Below are positions 48,266 to 57,743 of a stretch of 64,000 nucleotides of DNA, piece after piece. The position numbers and the translations under genes are program-made. How positions within the stretch are numbered: the stretch's first letter is position 1; each line of letters starts with the position of its first letter. This DNA comes from JACCZX01 sp963829995 (lineage in GTDB: Bacteria; Pseudomonadota; Gammaproteobacteria; Burkholderiales; Burkholderiaceae_F), in contig CAWHKW010000031.1 in NCBI GenBank assembly GCA_963829995.1, positions 453,229 through 517,228 on the forward strand, in the 5' to 3' direction. Under the pieces are notes generated by a model. That model was not told the origin of the DNA. It saw only the letters and a list, made by a program, of their open reading frames with translations, and did no database searches.

Positions 48266-49020
48266 CTGAAGAACGCATCCTTGAAGTCAGTGACTTGTCT
48301 GTCGCGTACGGCAAGGTGGCGGCGATCGGCAACGCGAAACTGGTGGTCGGCTCCGGACAGATCGTCACGGTGATCGGACCTAACGGTGCGGGCAAGACGA
48401 CGTTGCTTGCCGCCATCATGGGCGCGTTACCGGTCAATGGCAGCGCGCGCGGGTCGATCCGGTTCGCATCGGACAGCTTTGATGCCGCCGATGCATCGAT
48501 CGAGCGCATGGTCGCGCGCGGTATGACGCTGGTGCCCGAGCGGCGTGAGTTGTTCGGCGAAATGAGCGTGGCCGACAACCTGCTGCTCGGCGCGTTCCAG
48601 CGCTATCGCTCGGGGCAGCGCGATCATGGTCACACGATGAATGAAGTGTTCGCTCTCTTCCCGCGCTTGCGCGATCGGCGTACGCAGCTGGCCGGCACAT
48701 TGTCAGGGGGCGAGCGCCAGATGCTTGCGGTCGGCCGCGCGCTGATGGCGAAGCCAAAGCTGCTGATGCTCGACGAGCCGTCGCTAGGTCTCGCGCCGCT
48801 GATCGTGCGCGAGATCTTTCACATCATCGTCGAGCTGAAGCGGCGCGGTGTCGCGATCCTGCTGGTCGAACAGAATGCACGCGCTGCGTTGCAGACAGCT
48901 GATTACGCCTACGTGCTCGAGACCGGCGAGATAACGCTCGAAGGCCCGGCGCGCGAGCTCGCGAACGATCCCCGCGTCGTCGAAAGCTATCTCGGACTCG
49001 GCGGTCGCGTCTCTGCGTAG
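48262..49020 (+). CDS. livF: Branched-chain amino acid-type ABC transporter ATP-binding protein (LivF type)
   Basis: A 252-residue ATPase from a GTG. Walker A is GPNGAGKTTLLAAIMG, the signature LSGGERQMLAVGRALM and Walker B LLMLDEPSLGLAP. The end LANDPRVVESYLGLGG is typical of LivF. The start overlaps the corrected livM-livG stop. It completes a one-binding-protein, two-permease, two-ATPase transporter. Confidence 0.94.
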   Translation: MTEERILEVSDLSVAYGKVAAIGNAKLVVGSGQIVTVIGPNGAGKTTLLAAIMGALPVNGSARGSIRFASDSFDAADASIERMVARGMTLVPERRELFGEMSVADNLLLGAFQRYRSGQRDHGHTMNEVFALFPRLRDRRTQLAGTLSGGERQMLAVGRALMAKPKLLMLDEPSLGLAPLIVREIFHIIVELKRRGVAILLVEQNARAALQTADYAYVLETGEITLEGPARELANDPRVVESYLGLGGRVSA

Positions 49021-49123
49021 AGCCGGCCCGCGTACCGGCGCGAAGTATGCGGCCGGCTGACTTCAGCCGTGTGACACTGGAGTAGAGTTGCTACGTCCTA
49101 CGATGGCAGCGGAGGAAAGTCTG

Positions 49124-49447
49124 ATGAGATGCGATTTCACCCGGTCCCTTGGATTGTGCGTCCTTTTCCTAGCACCCTCCGCCGGAGCACAGGTTCTCAA
49201 GTGCACCGACGCGGAAAAAAACGTGACGTACTCCGATGTACCTTGTCTGCGCACGGAAAAGACGGCCATCGTCGACACACGAGCCAGCTCGAATGTGATG
49301 GACCTCAGCTCCATCCGAGCACAAAAAGGCCGCCTATTCGTGCCGGTGTCGCAAGCGCCGGTCTATTCCGCGCCGCCTGCCCCGCCGCCACCCGCACCGG
49401 CACCATTCACAGTAGATCGTTCGGTAAAGCCCGCGGTCAGCTACTAG
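49124..49447 (+). CDS. Secreted DUF4124-type small protein
   Basis: A 107-residue protein with a signal peptide (LGLCVLFLAPSAGAQ) followed by VLKCTDAEKNVTYSDVPC, the DUF4124 pattern with two Cys. The tail is Pro/Ala-rich (APPAPPPPAPAPF) and disordered. The ATG chosen follows GGAGGAAAGTCTG; the frame is open back to 49088. It stands alone between livF and the thiC leader. Likely periplasmic; function unknown. Confidence 0.8.
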   Translation: MRCDFTRSLGLCVLFLAPSAGAQVLKCTDAEKNVTYSDVPCLRTEKTAIVDTRASSNVMDLSSIRAQKGRLFVPVSQAPVYSAPPAPPPPAPAPFTVDRSVKPAVSY

Positions 49448-49582
49448 CGCCGACCGAACGGTGGCGGACCGAAGCCGGTCCTCCGCTTCGCTGCTCGACG
49501 CCGCTGCGTTTTCTAACCCGCGGATCACTGCGTAGTGTCGCCGTAACGATTTGCGGCGCGTGTCCCGATCGTCTATCGTGGC

Positions 49583-49661
49583 CGTGCGTTGGGGGTACTG
49601 CGTCGGTTGACGCAGTTGAGAGAGTCCCCGGAACCTGATCCGGTTAATACCGGCGGAGGAA
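49583..49661 (+). promoter_or_regulatory. TPP riboswitch (thi box) upstream of thiC
   Basis: The leader reads GGGGGTACTGCG ... CAGTTGAGAGAGTCCCCGG, AACCTGATCCGGTTAATACC and then GGCGGAGGAAAAC, the conserved thi-box pattern (the usual CUGAGA is here TTGAGA). In the TPP-bound state the switch would hide the ribosome site GGAGGA, which lies at its 3' end, seven bases before the thiC ATG, so control of translation is likely. Confidence 0.95.
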
Positions 49662-49667
49662 AACGAA

Positions 49668-51539
49668 ATGAGCGCCAATCCGAAGTTTGTTGCAGCCACA
49701 GCGCATGTCGATGAAGCGGCGATTCAGCCGCTTCCAAGGTCCCGAAAGGTCTATTTCGAGGGTTCACGGCCTGACGTGCGCGTGCCGGTGCGCGAGATCA
49801 CGCAGAGCGAAACGTCAGCATCGTTCGGATCGGAAGCCAATCCGTCGCTTGTGGTGTACGACACATCCGGACCCTATTCGGATCCCGATGTGACCATCGA
49901 CATCCGCTCGGGTCTGGCACCGCTGCGAGCACGCTGGATTGCAGAACGCAGCGACACTGACGAGCTGGCCGGGCCGTCATCGAGCTTCGGCATCGATCGA
50001 CTGAACGATCCCAAGCTCGCCGAGCTGCGCTTCAATCTGCGGCGCACTCCACGCCGTGCGCGTAGCGGTGCGAATGTGTCACAGATGCATTACGCGCGGC
50101 GCGGCATCGTTACGCCCGAAATGGAGTTCATCGCGATTCGAGAAAATCAGCGAACTGAAGGGCTACCGGAAATTCTGCATCGACAACATCCGGGCCAGTC
50201 GTTCGGTGCGTCGCTGCCCCAATCGATCACGCCCGAGTTCGTGCGCGACGAAGTAGCACGCGGGCGCGCCATCATCCCGGCCAACATCAATCACCCGGAA
50301 ATCGAGCCGATGATCATCGGTCGCAACTTCCTGGTGAAGATCAACGCCAATATCGGCAACTCCGCGGTCACGTCGTCGATCGGCGAGGAAGTCGAGAAGA
50401 TGACGTGGGCGATTCGTTGGGGTGCAGATACCGTGATGGATTTGTCGACCGGCAAACACATTCACGAGACGCGCGAATGGATTCTGCGCAATTCGCCGGT
50501 ACCGATCGGCACCGTGCCGATCTATCAGGCGCTGGAAAAAGTCGACGGCAAAGCCGAAGACCTGACGTGGGAGATATTCCGCGACACATTGATCGAACAG
50601 GCGGAACAGGGCGTCGATTACTTCACGATCCACGCCGGCGTGCGCCTGCCGTTCATCCCGATGACCGCCAAGCGCCTGACCGGGATCGTGTCGCGCGGCG
50701 GCTCGATCATGGCCAAATGGTGCCTCGCGCATCACAGAGAATCGTTTCTGTACGAGCGCTTCGAGGACATCTGCGACATCATGAAGGCGTACGACGTCAG
50801 CTTTTCGCTGGGTGACGGGCTGCGTCCGGGATCGATTCACGATGCGAACGACGAGGCGCAGATGGCCGAGCTCGCAACACTCGGCGAGCTAACGACGATC
50901 GCGTGGAAGCATGATGTGCAGACGATGATCGAAGGCCCGGGCCATGTGCCGATGCACCTGATCAAGCACAACATGGACGAGCAGTTGCGGCTATGTCACG
51001 AAGCACCCTTCTATACGCTGGGGCCATTGACGACCGACATCGCGCCCGGCTACGACCACATCACGAGCGCAATCGGCGCTGCGATGATCGGCTGGTACGG
51101 CACCGCGATGCTGTGCTACGTCACGCCGAAAGAACACCTCGGACTGCCGAACAAGAAGGACGTGAAGGACGGCATCATTGCGTACAAGATCGCGGCGCAC
51201 GCTGCCGATCTGGCCAAGGGTCATCCCGGTGCGCAGGTGCGCGACAACGCGCTATCGAAGGCGCGCTTCGAATTCCGCTGGGACGACCAGTTCAACCTCG
51301 GGTTCGACCCCGACACCGCCAAGGATTTCCACGACGAGACGTTGCCGAAGGACTCGATGAAGACCGCGCACTTCTGTTCGATGTGCGGCCCGCACTTCTG
51401 CTCGATGAAGATCACGCAGGACGTTCGAGAGTACGCGGCCAAGCAGGGCGTGTCTGCCGACGAAGCGCTAACAAAAGGCATGCAAGAAAAGGCGGTCGAG
51501 TTCGTCAAGAAGGGCGCGGAGATTTATCAACGCGCCTAG
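49668..51539 (+). CDS. thiC: Phosphomethylpyrimidine synthase ThiC
   Basis: A 623-residue radical-SAM enzyme that turns aminoimidazole ribotide into the pyrimidine part of thiamin. N-terminal ThiC domain: RKVYFEGSRPDVRVPVREI; barrel: NINHPEIEPMIIGRNFLVK, IHAGVRLPFIP, EGPGHVPMHLIKHNM; C-terminal 4Fe-4S motif FCSMCGPHFCSMKI (CxxCxxxxC). Directly preceded by a TPP riboswitch, so thiamin level should control it. No other thi gene is visible nearby. Confidence 0.97.
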   Translation: MSANPKFVAATAHVDEAAIQPLPRSRKVYFEGSRPDVRVPVREITQSETSASFGSEANPSLVVYDTSGPYSDPDVTIDIRSGLAPLRARWIAERSDTDELAGPSSSFGIDRLNDPKLAELRFNLRRTPRRARSGANVSQMHYARRGIVTPEMEFIAIRENQRTEGLPEILHRQHPGQSFGASLPQSITPEFVRDEVARGRAIIPANINHPEIEPMIIGRNFLVKINANIGNSAVTSSIGEEVEKMTWAIRWGADTVMDLSTGKHIHETREWILRNSPVPIGTVPIYQALEKVDGKAEDLTWEIFRDTLIEQAEQGVDYFTIHAGVRLPFIPMTAKRLTGIVSRGGSIMAKWCLAHHRESFLYERFEDICDIMKAYDVSFSLGDGLRPGSIHDANDEAQMAELATLGELTTIAWKHDVQTMIEGPGHVPMHLIKHNMDEQLRLCHEAPFYTLGPLTTDIAPGYDHITSAIGAAMIGWYGTAMLCYVTPKEHLGLPNKKDVKDGIIAYKIAAHAADLAKGHPGAQVRDNALSKARFEFRWDDQFNLGFDPDTAKDFHDETLPKDSMKTAHFCSMCGPHFCSMKITQDVREYAAKQGVSADEALTKGMQEKAVEFVKKGAEIYQRA

Positions 51540-51642
51540 GCGCTCGGGCTGCTGACTGCACGTTCAAGCTTTACAAGCGCGACGTTGAAGCGTCGTCGCT
51601 GCGTACAATCTTTTGCTCTGCGCGCTCGGTCGCCACAACACT

Positions 51643-53184
51643 TTGAAGAACCGGAAGCTCCTCGTCGGGACGTTGCTCGTCGCCTTGCTGGTCGGCGGCG
51701 GCTGGTATTGGTGGTCGAACCGTCAGGCCGATGCGCCGACGTATCGCACGGCGAAGGTCGAGCGCGGACCGATTACGGCGACGGTGTCCTCTACCGGCAC
51801 GCTGAATCCGGTGACGTCGGTGCAGGTGGGCACGCAGGTGTCGGGTCAGATTCAGCAGCTCTTTGTCGACTTCAACTCACCCGTAAAGAAGGGCGAGCTG
51901 ATCGCGCGCATCGATCCCGAAACGTTTACCTACCGGGTGCGGCAAGCCGAAGCCGATCTCGAATCGGCGCGCTCCAGCGTGGGGCGGGCGCAGGTCGCAC
52001 AGGTCATCGCCGACCGCGATTTGAAGCGCACCCGGGAGCTGGTGGCGCGCAACTTCGTCTCGCCGGCCGAGCTCGATCGTGCGCAGTCGACGTTCGACCT
52101 CGCGGTGGCCGAGGTTCGCACTGCGCAAGCGGTCGTTCAACAACGCGCTGCGCAGGTGGCGACCGCTCGGGTCGATCTGTCGCGTACCGAAATCCGTGCG
52201 CCGGTCGATGGTGTCGTGATCAAGCGCAGCGTCGACGTCGGGCAGACGGTCGCGGCGAGCTTGCAGGCGCCCGAGTTGTTCGTGATCGCCAAGGATTTGC
52301 GCGATATGCAGGTCGACACGTCGGTCGACGAGGCCGACGTTGGCCGGATCAAGATCGGGCTGCGTGCGACGTTTACCGTCGACGCGTTTCCGGGGCGGCA
52401 GTTCTCGGGCGAAGTGCGCAGCGTGCGCAAGGCGGCGCAAAGTGTGCAGAACGTTGTCACTTACATCGCGATCATCTCTGCCAACAACGAGCGCGGTGAG
52501 TTGCTGCCGGGGATGACGGCCAACGTGCGCATCGTGACGGACACGCGCGACTCGGTGCTGAAAGTGCCGAACGCGGCGCTGCGATTCCGCCCTGCGGGCG
52601 GCATCGCTGGCAGCGGCGTGGAGAGCGCCACCGCGAAAGGCGACGCCATGAAGAATGACGACCGCGGCAAGGCAATGCAGGGCGCGGACTCCGGTGCGGG
52701 CAAGGGTGGCGCCGGCGGCGGCCAACTGAATCAGTTCCGCGAGCGAATCGTCAGCGAGCTGAAGATGGACGCCGATCAGCAACAACGCCTCGATCCGATC
52801 TTCGCCGAGATGCGAAACAAGTTCATGGGCCTGCGCGATCTGCCCGAGGAGGCGCGCGCACGGCAGAGCGCTGCGATTCGCTCCGACATGCGCGCACGCG
52901 TCGAAGAAATTTTGAAGCCCGAACAAAAGGCTCGCTATGCCGAGATCGTCACCGAACTTGCGGGACGGGCGGGAGGCGGACAGGCTGCGCGCGGCCGCGT
53001 TTATCTGATGGAGAACGGTAAGCCAAGAGCTATCGAAGTTCGAGTCGGCTTGTCGGACGGAGCGATGAGTGAAGTCAACGGCGAAGGACTGACCGAAGGA
53101 GCAGAAGTGATCGTTGGGTTACAGAGTGGATCGACGCCGGGTGCACCTGCTCAGAAGGGCAGTCCGCCCAGGATGTTTTTCTGA
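51643..53184 (+). CDS. macA: MacA-type periplasmic adaptor with an inserted Spy/CpxP-like helical region
   Basis: About 513 residues. There is an N-terminal membrane anchor (LLVGTLLVALLVGGGWYWW), a lipoyl/hairpin part with TGTLNPVTSVQVGTQVSGQI and coiled-coil QAEADLESARSSVGRAQVAQ, and a beta-barrel VDEADVGRIKIGLRATFTV. Between barrel and C-terminal domain sits an extra block (about 320-450): Gly/Asp-rich, then helices such as ELKMDADQQQRLDPIFAEMR with an LxxxQ-like repeat similar to Spy/CpxP chaperones. MacA links an inner-membrane ABC pump to TolC. Start uncertain: TTG at 51643 or 51613. Next gene touches it. Confidence 0.85.
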   Translation: MKNRKLLVGTLLVALLVGGGWYWWSNRQADAPTYRTAKVERGPITATVSSTGTLNPVTSVQVGTQVSGQIQQLFVDFNSPVKKGELIARIDPETFTYRVRQAEADLESARSSVGRAQVAQVIADRDLKRTRELVARNFVSPAELDRAQSTFDLAVAEVRTAQAVVQQRAAQVATARVDLSRTEIRAPVDGVVIKRSVDVGQTVAASLQAPELFVIAKDLRDMQVDTSVDEADVGRIKIGLRATFTVDAFPGRQFSGEVRSVRKAAQSVQNVVTYIAIISANNERGELLPGMTANVRIVTDTRDSVLKVPNAALRFRPAGGIAGSGVESATAKGDAMKNDDRGKAMQGADSGAGKGGAGGGQLNQFRERIVSELKMDADQQQRLDPIFAEMRNKFMGLRDLPEEARARQSAAIRSDMRARVEEILKPEQKARYAEIVTELAGRAGGGQAARGRVYLMENGKPRAIEVRVGLSDGAMSEVNGEGLTEGAEVIVGLQSGSTPGAPAQKGSPPRMFF

Positions 53185-53920
53185 TGCCGGACCCGCTGGT
53201 TCGCGTTGCCGATCTGACCAAGGATTACGTGCTGGGGGATAACGTCGTGCATGCGCTGGCCGGCGTTTCGCTCGACATCGCTGCGGCCGACTTTGTAGCG
53301 GTGATGGGGCCATCGGGGTCCGGCAAGTCAACCTTCATGAACATGATCGGATGTCTGGACCGCCCGACGTCCGGCAGCTACTGGCTGGCCGGCGAAGATG
53401 TCGCGCGCATGAACGCTGATGATCTGGCGGCGGTTCGCAATCGGCGTATCGGTTTTGTATTCCAGCAATTCAACTTGCTCGCGCGCACCAGCGCATTGGA
53501 GAACGTCGAGCTGCCGCTGATGTATGCCAACGTCTCGGTAGCCGAGCGGCACGCGCGCGCATTGGAAAAATTGAAGCAGGTCGGGCTCGGCGAGCGCGCC
53601 GATCATCAGCCTTCGCAACTATCGGGTGGGCAGCAGCAGCGCGTGGCGATTGCGCGCGCGCTGGTCAACAATCCCGCTCTGATTCTTGCCGACGAGCCGA
53701 CCGGTGCGCTCGACTCACGTACCAGCGTCGAGATCATGGCGCTGTTGCAGGAGTTGAACGCCGGCGGCATGACGATCGTTCTGGTGACGCATGAGCACGA
53801 TGTGGCGGCGTTCGCCTCGCGCGAAGTCCATTTTCGAGACGGCAAGGTGGTCAGCGATCAGCGGCAGACGCCGCGCTCGGCGCGCGACTCGCTCGCTGAG
53901 CTGGACGTGGGAGCGGCTGC

Positions 53921-53924
<4 letters not shown>
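53184..53924 (+). CDS. MacB-type ABC transporter ATP-binding protein
   Basis: A 246-residue ATPase of the LolD/MacB group: GPSGSGKSTFMNMIGCLDRP (Walker A), RIGFVFQQFNLLARTSALEN, LSGGQQQRVAIARAL (signature) and ALILADEPTGALDSRTS (Walker B). In E. coli MacB the ATPase and the permease are one protein; here they are separate adjacent genes. It overlaps the permease gene by four bases. Together with the adaptor it would form an efflux pump; the substrate is unknown. Confidence 0.92.
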
Positions 53925-55153
<1,229 letters not shown>

Positions 55154-55213
55154 CGGCTTGAATCCGAAAAGGCGCCGCCACCACGCCTTTATCGCGCGCT
55201 AGTACTAACGGCA

Positions 55214-56836
55214 ATGCGCGAGCATCGCAGGATGCTTGCCCGCATTGCGCTGATCGTTCCGCGAAACCTTGTCGCTTGCCTCGCGCTGGCAATGGCGGCA
55301 GACGTCGCTGCCGCAGATTCATGGGTTGGCGCCTTCAGTGAAATGGATCTGCATCGGCGGCTTTGGATGGCGGCCATCGGCGGATTCAGTCTGGCCGCCG
55401 CGTTCGCCATGCTGGCGTTCGAGCTGCGGTCCCGCCGCATCTCGATCGCGCTGCGCCGCCTGACTGACCTCGCAGCGAGCGTTGACGGCAGGCTGCCGGA
55501 AGAGACGCGCAGGCAGCGGGTGGCGACCGAGTTGACGCGCTTATCCGACGAGATTCTGTATTCGTCTCAGCGCATGGGACGCGAAAAGCGCGAGCTTGCG
55601 GGCAAAGCGGCCACATGGGAGGCGATCTTTGCGGCATCGCTCGAGGCTTCGATCGCGCTCGACAAGGCCGGTGTGATCACGCACGTCAATCCGGCGGCCG
55701 AGCGCCTGCTGCGCGTCACCGCACAGGAAATCATCGGTAAGGCCCTGGTCGACGTCATGTTGCCGCCCACTCATCGGTCTCCCGATAACGCCAACTTTGC
55801 TGGTGACCTAGCGGGCGGAAGAGCCTCGGGCCGCCGTCAGGAACTGGTCGCGCAGCGACACGACGGCCGTCAGTTTCCGCTTGAAGTGTCAGTCGCCGAA
55901 TTCAAGAACGGCCATGAGATTGGCTACATTGTCGGCGCTCGCGACATATCGGCCCATCGCCGGCTGCGTGCCGAGCTGGCACGGGCCCGCGAGATTGCGC
56001 CCGACGCGTCGGTCAAGGCGGCGCCGCGCAACGGATACACGCTCGAAGAGATCTGCGGCGAGCCGATCCGCCGGCTGGCGGTGCGTGCGCAGCGCAAGGG
56101 CCTTCGCTTTCGGTATGAAGACATGGAGCTGCAAGGCCTGGCGCTAATCGGTAACGCGGCGCGACTGCGGCGCGTGCTCGCCAATCTGATCGATAGCTCT
56201 TTGCAGGTTTGTGAATCGGGCGAGCTGATCGTTCACCTGACGCTGATCCCGTTGGAAGATCAGGAGTTGCGACTGTCGGCGTCAGTCACCGCCACCGGGA
56301 TGACCGACGAGCAGGCGGCGCTGATGGTGCAGCCCTATGTAGTGCAGCCGTTTGCCGGTTCCGGTCTCAGCGGTGCGGTTACCGATCGACGCATTGAATT
56401 TTTCGGAGCGCGCGTGATGGTTTCGCGTGCGGCGAGTGGGGGCGTCACATTTCAGTTCAATCAGCGGTTTGAAGCCGACTTATCTCGTTTGTCGATCGAT
56501 CTGTCGGCAACGGTCCCGCAAGGTAAGCCAACGGCGAGCGGCGGTGCGACGCGCCAGAAGACTCCGCCGGTGTCTCAACCGAATGATCAGGCGGACTTCA
56601 AACGCGCCGCCGTGCGCTTGCGCAAGAACGCGGAGAAAATCAATCTCGGCGCCCTGTGGGCGGAAGCGCATCGGCTAACGAGCGCGTGGCAGCGCCATGC
56701 GGCTGCGGGTGGCTTGAACGGCGATACCGGACTCGTCAGCGCGTTGTCCCATGCAGCACGCGGCGGCGACACGACCAGCGCCATTTTGCTGGCGCGCAAG
56801 CTGGCTGATGCACTCGAGCGCGTAGCGGCACACTAG
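55214..56836 (+). CDS. Membrane PAS-domain protein with degenerate histidine-kinase and Hpt-like regions
   Basis: A 540-residue protein. There are two N-terminal helices (residues about 8-32 and 52-70), a coiled linker, a PAS domain (ASIALDKAGVITHVNPAAER, GYIVGARDISAHRR) and then a region shaped like a GHKL ATPase: LRRVLANLIDSSLQV (N box), VTATGMTDEQA (G1 place) and FAGSGLSGAVTDR (G2). The phospho-accepting His box is absent and the G1 motif lacks the usual D-x-G-x-G. The C-terminus (WAEAHRLTSAWQRHA) resembles an Hpt domain. It is probably a signalling protein without normal kinase activity. Start uncertain; further ATG at 55232. Confidence 0.78.
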   Translation: MREHRRMLARIALIVPRNLVACLALAMAADVAAADSWVGAFSEMDLHRRLWMAAIGGFSLAAAFAMLAFELRSRRISIALRRLTDLAASVDGRLPEETRRQRVATELTRLSDEILYSSQRMGREKRELAGKAATWEAIFAASLEASIALDKAGVITHVNPAAERLLRVTAQEIIGKALVDVMLPPTHRSPDNANFAGDLAGGRASGRRQELVAQRHDGRQFPLEVSVAEFKNGHEIGYIVGARDISAHRRLRAELARAREIAPDASVKAAPRNGYTLEEICGEPIRRLAVRAQRKGLRFRYEDMELQGLALIGNAARLRRVLANLIDSSLQVCESGELIVHLTLIPLEDQELRLSASVTATGMTDEQAALMVQPYVVQPFAGSGLSGAVTDRRIEFFGARVMVSRAASGGVTFQFNQRFEADLSRLSIDLSATVPQGKPTASGGATRQKTPPVSQPNDQADFKRAAVRLRKNAEKINLGALWAEAHRLTSAWQRHAAAGGLNGDTGLVSALSHAARGGDTTSAILLARKLADALERVAAH

Positions 56837-56879
56837 TGGCCGGGGGCGCAGCGGATGCATCAAGCTAACATCGCGCCCG

Positions 56880-57737
56880 ATGGAATTGCTAATAATCGTC
56901 AAGGCGGCGATCCTGGGAATCGTCGAGGGCTTGACGGAGTTCCTGCCGATCTCTTCGACTGGGCATTTGATCGTCGCCAGCTCGCTGTTGAACTTCACCG
57001 GCGAGAAAGTTCCGACGTTCGAGATTGCGATTCAAACCGGTGCGATGTTCGCCGTGATCTGGGAATATCGAGCGAAGTTATCGGCCACGGTCGCGGGCAT
57101 TTTTCGCGAGCGAACAGCGCAGCGATTTGCGATCAACGTGGCGATCGCGTTCGCGCCGGCGGTTGTGTTTGGGCTGGCGCTGGGCGGTCTGATCAAGGCG
57201 CAGCTTTTTCATCCGGTGCCGGTTGCCCTTGCGTTCGTCATCGGCGGATTGATCATTCTGTGGGTCGAGCGGCGCCACCATCGCGCCTTCGGCGAGCGCG
57301 ACCTGCAAGGCACGCGCGTTTCGAGGGTCGAATCGGTCGACGACATGACGCCGCTTGATGCGCTAAAAGTTGGACTCGTGCAGTGCGCTGCGTTGATTCC
57401 CGGCACCAGCCGCTCGGGCGCGACGATCATCGGCGGCATGCTGTTCGGCCTGTCGCGCAAGGCGGCGACCGAGTTCAGTTTCTATCTGGCGATTCCGACG
57501 TTGATCGGCGCCGGCGTGTACTCGATGTGGAAGCAGCGCGGCCTGTTTGTCGAAGCCGACATTCCCATATTTGCAATCGGGCTTGTCTTTGCGTTTGGCT
57601 CGGCGTTGATCTGCATCCGCTGGTTGATTCGCTATCTGTCGACGCATGATTTCACAATCTTCGCCTGGTATCGAATCGCGTTCGGCGGCGTCATCCTGTT
57701 GACCGCGTACCTCGGCTGGGTCGACTGGGCCCGGTGA
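56880..57737 (+). CDS. uppP: Undecaprenyl-diphosphatase UppP (BacA)
   Basis: A 285-residue inner-membrane phosphatase with seven to eight helices. Motifs are GIVEGLTEFLPISSTGHLIV near residue 15 and ALIPGTSRSGATIIGGML near 175, which hold the catalytic Glu, Ser and Arg. It recycles the undecaprenyl carrier for peptidoglycan. Named for bacitracin resistance. The length fits (about 270-290). Its stop is a few bases from the next start. Confidence 0.96.
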   Translation: MELLIIVKAAILGIVEGLTEFLPISSTGHLIVASSLLNFTGEKVPTFEIAIQTGAMFAVIWEYRAKLSATVAGIFRERTAQRFAINVAIAFAPAVVFGLALGGLIKAQLFHPVPVALAFVIGGLIILWVERRHHRAFGERDLQGTRVSRVESVDDMTPLDALKVGLVQCAALIPGTSRSGATIIGGMLFGLSRKAATEFSFYLAIPTLIGAGVYSMWKQRGLFVEADIPIFAIGLVFAFGSALICIRWLIRYLSTHDFTIFAWYRIAFGGVILLTAYLGWVDWAR

Positions 57738-57743
57738 TTTCGC

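Noticed and set aside
51877..52926. A 349-codon minus-strand frame over the MacA-type gene
   Set aside because: Antisense shadow; the sense protein has all adaptor features.
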